DNA of 64,000 bases from contig CAUVWY020000001.1 in the NCBI GenBank assembly GCA_963555775.3, positions 158,314 to 222,313 of the forward strand, in the 5' to 3' direction. Made by a program: the position numbers and the translations under genes. Shown here piece by piece: positions 8,251 through 20,498 of this stretch. Within the stretch, counting starts at the first letter, position 1. The number at the start of each line of letters is the position of its first letter. The DNA comes from JAJEDW01 sp963555775. GTDB lineage: Bacteria > Acidobacteriota > Terriglobia > 20CM-2-55-15. The notes under the pieces are model-generated. The model ran no database searches. It was not told the DNA's origin and saw only the letters and a program-made list of their open reading frames with translations.

Positions 8251-9591
8251 TCAATTCTCCGTCGCCCAGGACGCACGAAGCGCCGCCCGGTCTACTTCCG
8301 CGCCTCGCAGATAAACGTTCGAAATTGCGCGAGTGTTCCGGATGTCGTCCAAAGGATTTGCGTCCAGCACCAGAAAATCGGCGCTCTTGCCGCTTTCGAT
8401 CGTTCCCAGCCCATCCAACCCCACGACTTCGGCCGTGGTGGCCGTGGCCGCAGTCAGAACCTCGGAGGGAGTCATGCCGGCCGCAACCAAGTCGGCCAAC
8501 TCCTCATGCGCGGGCCAACCGATCGACGCTCCGGCATCGGAACCGAACGCGATCCGGACCCCCTCGTCGCGCAAACGGATGAGGTTGCGGGCCTGCACGG
8601 CAAAAAACTCCTCGGCCTGGGCCGCGGTCTCGGGCGTGCGTTCCGCCGCCGTGCTGCGCATTCGATCGACTTCTTCGGCCGGAACACTCTCCGCCAACCA
8701 GATCAATTCGTCCTCGGTCAGGGCGCCTCTGTTCGGCAGGTTTGGAATGAAATAGATCTCCGGCCGTTCGCGAAGGAGTTCGATCAGTTCGTCATCGATG
8801 TCCCGGTCGCGCACTCCATGCGCAAAGCCATCGATGCCCGCCCGTACCAATTCCTTGGCATCGTCCAGGTAGTACATGTGGGCGACCGCCTGCAAACCGC
8901 GGTTGTGCGCCTCTTCGATGATGGGCCGGTACAGGTCGGGGGTCAGCTTGTCGACGGTTCCGTTGCGATCGTCGACCCAGATTTTCACGACGTCGACCAT
9001 ACGCTCGGCCAGTTCGCCGACCACCTGCCGGGCTTCCTCCTCAGTGTTCACTCCATAGGCGGACGGTCGGTAGTAGGCTGCGTTCGGACCGGCATTGGGC
9101 CGGGCGATCCCGCGTCCAGCGGTGAGAAACAATGCGGCGCCGGGCACGGGGTTCGCACGCAATTCGAAAGGAAGGTCACCGGGATCGGTTCCCATGTTCC
9201 GGGTTGCGGCTATGCCGTAGTAGGCATAGCGGCGCAGATGATCGATGTAGTTCTCCCGGGTCAGGTTCTCGGCCGACATGGTGGAGGTCGCCACGTCGGC
9301 GTAGCCCAGGTGCGTGTGCCCGTCGATCAGCGCCGGCATGACCGTCATGCCGGTCAGGTCGATGCGGGTCGCACCTTCGGGGACTGCCACTTCATCCCTT
9401 CGTCCGACACTCCCGAATACTCCGTCTTCGACAACGAACACGGAGTCTTCGATGACATCGCCGCCATCACCGGCGATCAACCTCGCTCCCTCGAACACGA
9501 CCGCGGTTGAAGCAACCGGAGGAAGCGGCGCATCGGGCGCACACGCCGAAACAAACAGGAGACTGCCGAGAAACAACCTCACGTATCGCAT
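8251..9591 (-). CDS. Amidohydrolase-family lipoprotein (imidazolonepropionase-like)
   Basis: 446 residues. A lipoprotein signal ends LLFVSAC with the lipidated Cys at 17. The metal-dependent hydrolase signature GHTHLGY (H92, H94) follows, then VVKIWVDDR (likely carbamylated Lys), QAVAHMYY, IAFGSDAG (metal Asp) and a C-terminal GTIESGKSADFLVLD. It should be a metal hydrolase tethered in the periplasm, acting on a cyclic amide or peptide-like substrate that cannot be named. ATG 9591 is chosen over longer frames because GGAGGG precedes it and the signal peptide begins there. Confidence 0.9.
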   Translation of the reverse strand: MRYVRLFLGSLLFVSACAPDAPLPPVASTAVVFEGARLIAGDGGDVIEDSVFVVEDGVFGSVGRRDEVAVPEGATRIDLTGMTVMPALIDGHTHLGYADVATSTMSAENLTRENYIDHLRRYAYYGIAATRNMGTDPGDLPFELRANPVPGAALFLTAGRGIARPNAGPNAAYYRPSAYGVNTEEEARQVVGELAERMVDVVKIWVDDRNGTVDKLTPDLYRPIIEEAHNRGLQAVAHMYYLDDAKELVRAGIDGFAHGVRDRDIDDELIELLRERPEIYFIPNLPNRGALTEDELIWLAESVPAEEVDRMRSTAAERTPETAAQAEEFFAVQARNLIRLRDEGVRIAFGSDAGASIGWPAHEELADLVAAGMTPSEVLTAATATTAEVVGLDGLGTIESGKSADFLVLDANPLDDIRNTRAISNVYLRGAEVDRAALRASWATEN

Positions 9592-9634
9592 GATCCCTCC
9601 AATCCGGGGTGCGCACACTGTGCGCATTGGGGTC

Positions 9635-10294
9635 TCAATCGGTTGCGAAGCAATAGAACAGGCCGGCGCCACCAGTACCGACAAGGCCCTCCTGACTGCA
9701 ACCGTTCGACGGATGCGCCGCGTTCCAGGGGGAATAACCCACCGACCCTCCGCGGTCATGATGCCCGACCAGGGCTCGGTGATCGTCCGAATTGCTGCTC
9801 CAGTTGGCGCAGGTCAGGTTGTGGCTCTCGAAGTTCAACAGGTCCATCATCGCGAACGGCCATGCGGTCCCGTCCGGTCTGGAGCCGGTCAGAATGTCGT
9901 GCCGGTTGGGCATTTCCGGACCGTTGATCATGTCGCCCCGCTCGGTCACCGCCGTCTCGTTGGTGATGTTGGCGTTGTCGGAGTGCAGGTCTTCGACATC
10001 GCGCGCCACCATGGCGCCGTCGGCGTTGTACCAGGGCCCGGTCCCGATCCGATCCCGCGCGTTGATGGTCAGCGCCGGATGGGTCAAGCTCAAATAAGCG
10101 CGCCAGACCCGGTCTCCCGCGCCCGCATCGGCCGCCAGCATCTGGCAGTGACGGTCCGCACCGGTAAGACCGCCCAGGTTGCCTCCGTCTCCGGTTCCTT
10201 CGCTCGTAATGAAAAAACTCATGTCCTTGGCCAGGGCAGGCACGCCGCCAAGGACAAGGACCGCGGCAACGGCCGCCAGAATTCCATTCTTCAT
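9635..10294 (-). CDS. Secreted lectin-like protein
   Basis: 219 residues with a signal peptide (MKNGILAAVAAVLVLGGVPA, cleavage after ALA). The mature part has GNLGGLTGADRHCQMLAADA, WRAYLSL, RDRIGTGPWYN, MPNRHDILTGS, CANWSS and GCSQEGLVGTGGAGLFYCF. These are landmarks of a family of exported bacterial proteins annotated as lectins or endostatin-like folds, with conserved cysteines probably in disulfides. Function is unknown; carbohydrate binding is only an inference. It lies 43 nt upstream of the amidohydrolase start and probably shares its transcript. Confidence 0.7.
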   Translation of the reverse strand: MKNGILAAVAAVLVLGGVPALAKDMSFFITSEGTGDGGNLGGLTGADRHCQMLAADAGAGDRVWRAYLSLTHPALTINARDRIGTGPWYNADGAMVARDVEDLHSDNANITNETAVTERGDMINGPEMPNRHDILTGSRPDGTAWPFAMMDLLNFESHNLTCANWSSNSDDHRALVGHHDRGGSVGYSPWNAAHPSNGCSQEGLVGTGGAGLFYCFATD

Positions 10295-10320
10295 CTCGAT
10301 TCTCCCCCCTTGCGTGCGAA

Positions 10321-10356
10321 AGGCCCGGCACTTCCTTTCGAAGGAAGACCGGGCCT
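10321..10356 (-). terminator. Strong hairpin between PDFSGVW and lectin-like genes
   Basis: AGGCCCGG and TTCCTT arms pair with AAGGAA and CCGGGCCT across a short loop. On the minus strand it follows the stop of the 10376-11194 gene. Only a short T-run (CCTTTC) follows, so it may attenuate rather than fully separate the two halves of the exported-protein cluster. Confidence 0.6.
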
Positions 10357-10375
10357 CTCGGTCGGTTAGATAGAC

Positions 10376-11194
10376 CTACAACTGGACGTCAGCGGGCACG
10401 CAGTCTCCGCCTTCGCACCGGTTGTTTTCAGAACAGGCGTACTCGTACAATTCCGCTCCCGGTGCCATCAAACTGAAAACGCGACTATTCGTGATTGGCT
10501 CGGTGTAGTACTTCGGATCGTCGATGGTTATTTCCCAGTTGATGTGGTTGTAGTCGGGGCGCGACATGCGAACGGTCTGGGTCATCTCGTCGCTCAAGGG
10601 ATTGCGCGCGGTGTCGAGCCATGTCTGACCGTTGAACCCCGTCGTCGTAATCACGAGCGTATCGCCTTCCCAACGGCCGATCGAAGTGCCTCTCCAGGTC
10701 GGCTCCATGTCTGCCGGCAACTCAACGCCGTCATAGGTGGGAACCATATGCCACGCGTTGTCCTGTTCCCACAGTATCGCGAGGCGGTCCGCACTGTGGA
10801 CGTATGCATGTGGATAGGGAGTCCCGTAGGCGCGCAGGAATCCCCACGGCATGCAGTGCGCCCCATAGTCGTAGTAGTCTCCGTCGTTGATGTCCCGCAT
10901 CGCCTGTCCGTCAGCGGTAAATGACAGCGGACCGGATCCGATCTGGGTGCACCCTTCCGTTCCACCGGCACATGCATCGCCATCCTGTGTGATGTTCCCA
11001 ACACGCGGATGATCCCAGACACCGCTGAAATCGGGCATGCCATTGGCCAGGCGTGGCGTCTCGGCGGGGGCAACGGCCGCATCGGTACCAGCTGGTTCCT
11101 CGGCGGGAGCGCACGAAACAACCAATGCCAGCAGGACGACAAGGCTGGCAAACCCTCGGACCCAGCCAAAGTTCGAGTACAAACTGCTCTTCAT
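10376..11194 (-). CDS. PDFSGVW-family lipoprotein of unknown function
   Basis: 272 residues. A lipoprotein signal ends LALVVSC with Cys28. A low-complexity Ala/Glu linker leads to RLANGMPDFSGVWDHPR. Later blocks include HCMPWGFLRAYGTP, LAILWEQDNAWHMVPT, SIGRWEGDTLVITTTGFNG and an antiparallel-strand-rich end. The FSGVW and GRWEGDTLVV blocks define exported beta-rich proteins abundant in Acidobacteriota; no enzymatic role is established. ATG 11194 has AAAGGAG upstream. It starts 20 nt after the DUF6152 gene, so the pair is almost certainly co-transcribed. Confidence 0.8.
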   Translation of the reverse strand: MKSSLYSNFGWVRGFASLVVLLALVVSCAPAEEPAGTDAAVAPAETPRLANGMPDFSGVWDHPRVGNITQDGDACAGGTEGCTQIGSGPLSFTADGQAMRDINDGDYYDYGAHCMPWGFLRAYGTPYPHAYVHSADRLAILWEQDNAWHMVPTYDGVELPADMEPTWRGTSIGRWEGDTLVITTTGFNGQTWLDTARNPLSDEMTQTVRMSRPDYNHINWEITIDDPKYYTEPITNSRVFSLMAPGAELYEYACSENNRCEGGDCVPADVQL

Positions 11195-11214
11195 GTCCAG
11201 ACTCCTTTTGCGAA

Positions 11215-11625
11215 CTATTGCGGCTCCTGACCCACGGCATGGGCTGATGCGGTAAACACACGGCTGCCGTCTTCGAACGTCACCTGCCCCCCTGAGGCGT
11301 TGGCGGACCCGTCGCGCGCCTGATGGCCATCGACGACGACAATCGACCCGATCGGCATTACATCGCGTGAGATACCTCTTCGACGCATACTGTTGGGCGC
11401 ACCCGCAGAAAATCCCCATACGGCCTCGCGGCCACTGATCTCGTCAGTCCCACTGACGTAGTACCAGACATGAGGGTTCTGCCATTCCACTTTCACAACC
11501 TCGCCGGTCACTTTGACAGGCTTGGTGTCGTCAAACTCAGCGGCTTCCGAATGATGCGCAAGAAGCGGTGCGGCAGCCAGAAGCAATCCAACACCGACAA
11601 GCGCTACGAGCGAACTACGTGACAT
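11215..11625 (-). CDS. Exported DUF6152 protein
   Basis: 136 residues. Signal peptide about 1-23 (ends PLLA|HHSE). The mature start HHSEAAEFDDTKPVKVTGEV and KVEWQNPHVWYYV are typical of DUF6152, small periplasmic proteins that look OB-like. The end PIGSIVVVDGHQARDGSAN also fits. Start ATG 11625 has GGAGG upstream. It is the first gene of the minus-strand run of exported proteins. Function is unknown. Confidence 0.85.
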   Translation of the reverse strand: MSRSSLVALVGVGLLLAAAPLLAHHSEAAEFDDTKPVKVTGEVVKVEWQNPHVWYYVSGTDEISGREAVWGFSAGAPNSMRRRGISRDVMPIGSIVVVDGHQARDGSANASGGQVTFEDGSRVFTASAHAVGQEPQ

Positions 11626-11789
11626 TGCAGACCTCCAGAATCGATCATTCCGTTAGATAACCCGCCCAGTGTAGTGATTTCGAGCCCGAACTTGAAGTAA
11701 TAATATTGTCAGGAACACGTTTTCGGCAAGCTGGCTCCGAATCAATCCGGCAATCGGAGGGGAGTCCCAACGCTGACTTCTTCCGGCAA

Positions 11790-12269
11790 ATGACGATGCG
11801 AGGCGCCGTGTCCGCACTCTTCGACAAACTGAATCTCGGCCGCAGAACGGAGATCATGGTTATTGGCGCCCCTTCGAGCTTCGACGACGAACTGAAACGG
11901 CTCGATGGAATCGCGATCGTCCATCGAGATCCGAAGAAGATCAAGGCGTTTGATTTCGTCCTCGCATTCGTCACGAAACAACGAACGTTGGATGCAGCTG
12001 CAAAACTGGTCGCCAAAAGAGCCGAGGGCGATGCCGTCGTCTGGTTCGCTTATCCGAAGGGGTCATCCAAAAACTACATCTGCGAGTTCAATCGCGACAC
12101 GGGATGGGCAGAGATGGGAAAGGCCAGCTTCGAAAGCGTACGCATAGTGGCCCTGGACGACAACTGGTCCGCGCTTCGTTTTCGACGAGTCGAATTCATC
12201 AGGACGATGAAGCGGGACCCGAAACGCGCGCTGACGATGACTGGCAGGAAGCGGGTGGCGAAAAGTTAA
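11790..12269 (+). CDS. DUF3052-like protein
   Basis: 159 residues from ATG 11790. Blocks IMVIGAPSSFDDELKRLDGI, FDFVLAFVTKQRTL, AVVWFAYPKGSSKNY and VRIVALDDNWSALRFRRVE follow the layout of DUF3052 proteins (GAP..F, VxLFVT, LWVAYPK, VCAVDxxWSGLRF). These are small soluble proteins of unknown function. The start is uncertain: the frame is open back to a TTG at 11706 and no strong ribosome binding site precedes ATG 11790. It is read away from the DUF6152 gene. Confidence 0.65.
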   Translation: MTMRGAVSALFDKLNLGRRTEIMVIGAPSSFDDELKRLDGIAIVHRDPKKIKAFDFVLAFVTKQRTLDAAAKLVAKRAEGDAVVWFAYPKGSSKNYICEFNRDTGWAEMGKASFESVRIVALDDNWSALRFRRVEFIRTMKRDPKRALTMTGRKRVAKS

Positions 12270-12382
12270 ACTCCGTTCCCCAATTACGCCCGTTGTATGA
12301 ACGGCGGAGCGGTCGCGCTCTGACGCCGGTCGCGCAGTCCCGAATATTGCGTCCTTTTTCTTGCGCGCGGCAGCGCGCCCTG

Positions 12383-12413
12383 GCGCTTGATCCGGTGCGA
12401 GGAACGCGCCGCT
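12383..12413. repeat. 31-nt dispersed GC-rich repeat, copy 1
   Basis: This segment, containing GCGCTTGATCCGG and GAACGCGCCGCT, recurs at 25398-25428 with 29 of 31 positions identical. Both copies are intergenic. The following bases form a CTCAGTGC/GCACTGAG inverted repeat (12412-12440) in the gap between the convergent genes ending at 12269 and 12450. Confidence 0.6.
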
Positions 12414-12449
12414 CAGTGCACCTTTTCATGGCGCACTGAGAAAAGCGAG

Positions 12450-13553
12450 TCAGCGCATGTCGAACGATTCACCATCGATCGTGATGATTTCGGCGCGAAT
12501 TTCATCGTTGTTGTCCCGGCTCGAAAGTCCCTGAACCCCAATAGTTCGCCCGGTACGCAGAACATCCTCGGTCAGACGGCGGAAGTTGAGTCGTGGGACG
12601 GGCGCCAATACAACCGTCACCATTCGTCCCCCGGTTTCAATCCGAGTCACTCCGTAGGCTTGGTCGTAGCTGGTTTCGCGGACCACGCCGGTAAGTTCCA
12701 ACCGTCCGGCTTCGTCGTACGCGCCCCAATCCCGTTCCTCGGGATAGGCCTGGTTCGCGTCTTCTTCGGTCGGTCCCAACCACGGCGTGATCGCGCCCGT
12801 GAGCAACGAACTCAGGTTCCCTTCCATGCAACCGTATTCCATGATCTCCACGTCCGGGGTCAGAACAAAGATCCGCTCATTACCGATGGACCGCGTATAG
12901 GTCTTGGGGTCGTCCAGGGTCCAGATGAAACGAATATGCCCCATGTCCAACCGTTCGAAGGTCATGGTGAGCGTTGCCTCGCTGCTCATGGGATGACCGA
13001 TGGTGCCGAGCTTCCCCCAACCGTTCACGTTGACGGATTCGATGATCAGCGTGTCTCCATCCCAACGGCCCCGGGAATCGCCAAACCAGGTGGGCGGCCA
13101 TCCGTCCCGATGCGGCATCTCTTCGGTATTGACTACCTGGAACATCGTGCTCTGTTCAAACAGAAACGCGATGTACTCGTTGTTCTGGAGAATTTGCATC
13201 GGATGCGGCGTGAAGGACCGGAGCCACCCGAACGGCATGCAACTTCCCGCGTAGTCACCGTTTGCCACAGCGTCGTAGTTATCCCATTGCACCTGTCCCC
13301 ACGGCGTGAACGGAAGCGGATTGGGTTCGCCGATGATGCTGGTCCCGTTCTCATTGGTGACCGACCGTGTCAGGTCTTGAGCGCCGGGCCGGTTCCAGAC
13401 CCCGCTGAAGTCGGGCTTGCCATTGGGAAGGCGCGGGGCCGGTGCGTTCATGTCAACTTCCATCCTCAACGACTGAGCGAATGCGGGTGCGGAAAACTGA
13501 AAGGTCAGGCTGAGGACAACCACCACTACGATCAACCAGAGAAGGGTCTTCAC
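12450..13553 (-). CDS. Exported PDFSGVW-family protein with C-terminal OB-like extension
   Basis: 367 residues. Signal peptide KTLLWLIVVVVVLSLTFQF with cleavage near APAFAQ. The PDFSGVW module begins RLPNGKPDFSGVWNRPG and runs through SCMPFGWLRSFTPHP, IAFLFEQSTMFQVV, GRWDGDTLIIESVNVNG and YGCMEGN. The last ~80 residues (LELTGVVRETS to GESFDMR) look like a small beta-barrel similar in style to DUF6152. GTG 13553 is chosen because GGGAGG precedes it by 6 nt. Function is unknown; no catalytic motif is evident. Confidence 0.75.
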   Translation of the reverse strand: MKTLLWLIVVVVVLSLTFQFSAPAFAQSLRMEVDMNAPAPRLPNGKPDFSGVWNRPGAQDLTRSVTNENGTSIIGEPNPLPFTPWGQVQWDNYDAVANGDYAGSCMPFGWLRSFTPHPMQILQNNEYIAFLFEQSTMFQVVNTEEMPHRDGWPPTWFGDSRGRWDGDTLIIESVNVNGWGKLGTIGHPMSSEATLTMTFERLDMGHIRFIWTLDDPKTYTRSIGNERIFVLTPDVEIMEYGCMEGNLSSLLTGAITPWLGPTEEDANQAYPEERDWGAYDEAGRLELTGVVRETSYDQAYGVTRIETGGRMVTVVLAPVPRLNFRRLTEDVLRTGRTIGVQGLSSRDNNDEIRAEIITIDGESFDMR

Positions 13554-13887
13554 TATCGACCTCCCTTTACGGCTTGCCGGGCCGTGGAATACCGTTCGCA
13601 AGACACGATAACGGCCCTTGCCGTAGTTGTTATTCAGAATGTCTGTTGTGAAGCTTAAAAGAACTGAATGAAAATTGCCCGATATTAGATCCTGCGTACA
13701 AATTCGAAGGTTTGGTCGGCGACAAAAACGTTTGTATGGAGTTCACGCGCACCATCCACACGGCGACCGCTGCGACGATCACGGCGATCTGGAAACATCC
13801 TGAGACTCAGCCACCGGGGAGATGCCCGCCAAAACCGAATCGGGCGCTCTCCCCGGTGTGGGTTCACAATGGCTTCCGGTTCTTTCC
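13554..13887. other. 334-nt intergenic region with one long hairpin
   Basis: No gene is recognisable. It must hold the promoter of the 12450-13553 gene and the end of the ZIP transcript. The only clear structure is the hairpin at 13812-13858. Confidence 0.6.
13812..13858 (-). terminator. Long hairpin downstream of the ZIP-like gene
   Basis: CACCGGGGAGATGCCCG pairs almost perfectly with CGGGCGCTCTCCCCGGTG across a 12-nt loop. No T-run follows on either strand. It lies 30 nt past the ZIP stop and may terminate or stabilise that transcript. Confidence 0.5.
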
Positions 13888-14520
13888 TTAGTCGTGGGCG
13901 TCGTGCCGGTGAGTGAGGCGGCCCTGGTGGAACACCGTGTGCAGAAGCGACCCGCCAACGAAAGCCTGGTACAACTCCACTCCGCCGCCCTGGTCAGCCC
14001 CGAAGAGCCGGACGCCGATCAAGTAACCGGCGAGGGTAGCGACAACGATGGCTCCGATGCCAAGCGAAGCTCCCCTGAAGCCGTACCGGGGTCGCAGCAG
14101 CCACCAGATCATCAATCCGATCGGTATCCGATGCAGAATCACTGCAACCCCAACCCGTGCCACTTCAGACGCGAATGCCACTCCCTCCAGAAACGCGTGC
14201 AGCGACAGGCCTGAAAGGCCAGCCAGGAGGGCGAGAGTGTCGGTATGCGACGCGAACGAGTGCGAGACACGCTCGATGAGAGCGGGTGTGCCCATTCCCA
14301 GGACGAGAACCGCAATCGCCAACACGCCATGGTTGGCCCATGCATGCGGAAGCACCTGCCAGGCGACGAGTACCGGTATGCAAACATACATGAAGCCGTC
14401 AAAGTAACGCACAACCGACGGTCGGTCGTGCAGCCACCTGTACAGGCAGGCGCCCGCGATCGGGGCGACGAGGGATCCGGCAAGTAGGAGCATGACAGGC
14501 GTCTCAACGCTCTTGATCAA
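13888..14520 (-). CDS. ZIP-family metal transporter-like membrane protein
   Basis: 210 residues with about six hydrophobic segments. The ZIP signature appears as LHAFLEG (H108, E112, G113) followed by VILHRIPIG (H130, P133), the residues lining the metal pathway in ZIP proteins. A His-rich tail (THRHDAHD) is typical of metal handling. Start TTG 14520 is weakly supported; ATG 14493, just before the first membrane segment, is an alternative. Expected to import Zn or a similar divalent metal; the specific ion is not determinable. Confidence 0.7.
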   Translation of the reverse strand: MIKSVETPVMLLLAGSLVAPIAGACLYRWLHDRPSVVRYFDGFMYVCIPVLVAWQVLPHAWANHGVLAIAVLVLGMGTPALIERVSHSFASHTDTLALLAGLSGLSLHAFLEGVAFASEVARVGVAVILHRIPIGLMIWWLLRPRYGFRGASLGIGAIVVATLAGYLIGVRLFGADQGGGVELYQAFVGGSLLHTVFHQGRLTHRHDAHD

Positions 14521-14550
14521 GTTGTCTCAAAGTTTATAGCCCCGGTCCAA

Positions 14551-14592
14551 AATCAAGAAAGCCCCGCCAACCTTTCGGCTGAACGGGGCTTT
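14551..14592 (-). terminator. Intrinsic terminator of the rRNA operon
   Basis: On the minus strand AAAGCCCCG and CGGGGCTTT form a stem around a loop, followed by CTTGATTTT. It lies immediately after 5S rRNA and before the ZIP gene, which reads the same way. Confidence 0.85.
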
Positions 14593-14599
14593 ATTTAGA

Positions 14600-14717
<118 letters not shown>

Positions 14718-14817
14718 AACTGGATACTGCAGATACGACCCGTGACCGTGCGTTCCGGTTTGAACGACCGCCGACGGACCATCCCTACAGCAAGAAATCC
14801 AGTCAAAGACCATCGCC

Positions 14818-14848
14818 GGTCTTTGACCGCTGAATATTGATGGGCAAA
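14818..14848 (-). repeat. 23S processing stem, distal arm
   Basis: This 31-nt segment is the inverted complement of 18017-18047 (18 consecutive matches plus a further block, three mismatches in all). Pairing across the 23S gene would create the long helix normally cleaved by RNase III to release pre-23S. Confidence 0.8.
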
Positions 14849-14894
14849 TGAGCGCCAGTAGGACGAATTTTTGTAGTGAATAGATCGATAATGA

Positions 14895-17882
<2,988 letters not shown>

Positions 17883-18016
17883 ACTACACCAACTTTGCCT
17901 AAGGCGCTCGTTCTACTCAGCCGGCTCCGCGGGTACTACAGTGCCACCCGCCATGAGTGCCTGGATACCACGCACCCACTGCAAGGCGACACGCCCGCGA
18001 AACCATATTCGTAGAA

Positions 18017-18047
18017 TTTGCCCATCAATATTCAATTGTCAAAGACC
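18017..18047 (-). repeat. 23S processing stem, proximal arm
   Basis: Contains TTTGCCCATCAATATTCA, exactly complementary to the distal arm at 14818-14848. It lies between tRNA-Ala and the 23S 5' end. Confidence 0.8.
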
Positions 18048-18227
18048 AGAAAAAACATCCGCGAGCGCAACTCGCAGATGAATGAATGTGCTGTCGTCGA
18101 CCGCACAGTTACCAGAGCCATCCCTGAAAAGCGGATGGGAATCTCCTGTTACGGGCCCCGACCGAAGGACCGTGGGTACCGAGTCAGAAGAAGACCAGTC
18201 TCCCGGGCAGCAGCCCGACGAGACTGA

Positions 18228-18300
<73 letters not shown>

Positions 18301-18359
18301 TGGAGGCGTCGTCCAATCGGTATCAAGGCCGGACATTCAATCCTAGGACCCGTCAGGAA

Positions 18360-18433
<74 letters not shown>

Positions 18434-18480
18434 GGCTAGTACGAGCTCCAGAGTTTCGTGTTTGTCTGATTGTTTGAGAC

Positions 18481-18492
18481 GGAAAGCGTGCC
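18481..18492 (-). repeat. 16S processing stem, distal arm
   Basis: GGAAAGCGTGCC here is the perfect inverted complement of 20193-20204; after a 5-nt interruption a TAACTGA block also pairs with the leader. The arms flank 16S and should form the RNase III stem. Confidence 0.75.
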
Positions 18493-18597
18493 CGCTGGTC
18501 TAACTGAATCCATCAAACCAACGAAGCAGAGTGTCCGATCGAATCTTCGGTTCAAATTACGAACCGTCGGTCTACCGAACATCGTGAGACTTTACTC

Positions 18598-20127
<1,530 letters not shown>

Positions 20128-20192
20128 ATTCTTTGAAAGTCGATACAAAAAACAGCTTCTTCAGCTGAAAGACTCAGTTAAACCGACTATTA

Positions 20193-20204
20193 GGCACGCT
20201 TTCC
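20193..20204 (-). repeat. 16S processing stem, proximal arm
   Basis: GGCACGCTTTCC, inverted complement of 18481-18492, in the leader just downstream of boxA. Confidence 0.75.
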
Positions 20205-20206
20205 GA

Positions 20207-20218
20207 TGTCAAAGAGCC
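20207..20218 (-). promoter_or_regulatory. rRNA leader boxA-like antitermination element
   Basis: The minus strand reads GGCTCTTTGACA, close to the boxA consensus TGCTCTTTAACA bound by NusB-S10. It lies about 80 nt before 16S. Confidence 0.65.
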
Positions 20219-20289
20219 AAGGCTCTCAGGCCTCAAACTGTGTTAAAGAATCCCGAAACCCGAAGGCATTCGAAACCGCTTTTAGGGGC

Positions 20290-20320
20290 AAAAAAAGCCC
20301 GCCTGATCTTGCTTGGCGGA
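20290..20320 (-). terminator. Intrinsic terminator inside the rRNA leader
   Basis: CCGCC and GGCGG form a stem with an 11-nt loop, followed by GC and seven consecutive T. It lies between the consensus promoter at 20375-20403 and boxA. It may end glmM transcripts, attenuate the rRNA operon, or end a short RNA started at the promoter. Confidence 0.75.
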
Positions 20321-20374
20321 TTCCCTTCGCCACCCCGTGCACGATAGTACTCAAGTACACGGACACATCAGCAG

Positions 20375-20403
20375 ATAGTACGTCTCCTGAATATCGATGT
20401 CAA
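20375..20403 (-). promoter_or_regulatory. Sigma-70 promoter, probably for the rRNA operon
   Basis: A perfect -35 TTGACA (20398-20403) and a -10 TACTAT (20375-20380) are separated by exactly 17 nt. Initiation is expected near 20368, about 240 nt upstream of 16S. Confidence 0.75.
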
Positions 20404-20498
20404 TAGACGACCCGGTGAATTCGGGCTCTTTGCATATTATTTTCGGCAAAGTGCCGTGTACGCCTCCATTACAGGCCGCGGGACATCCAACACGCGCG

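Noticed and set aside
7960..9510. A 516-codon plus-strand open frame
   Set aside because: It is antisense to the PQQ dehydrogenase and amidohydrolase genes, which have signal peptides, motifs and ribosome binding sites.
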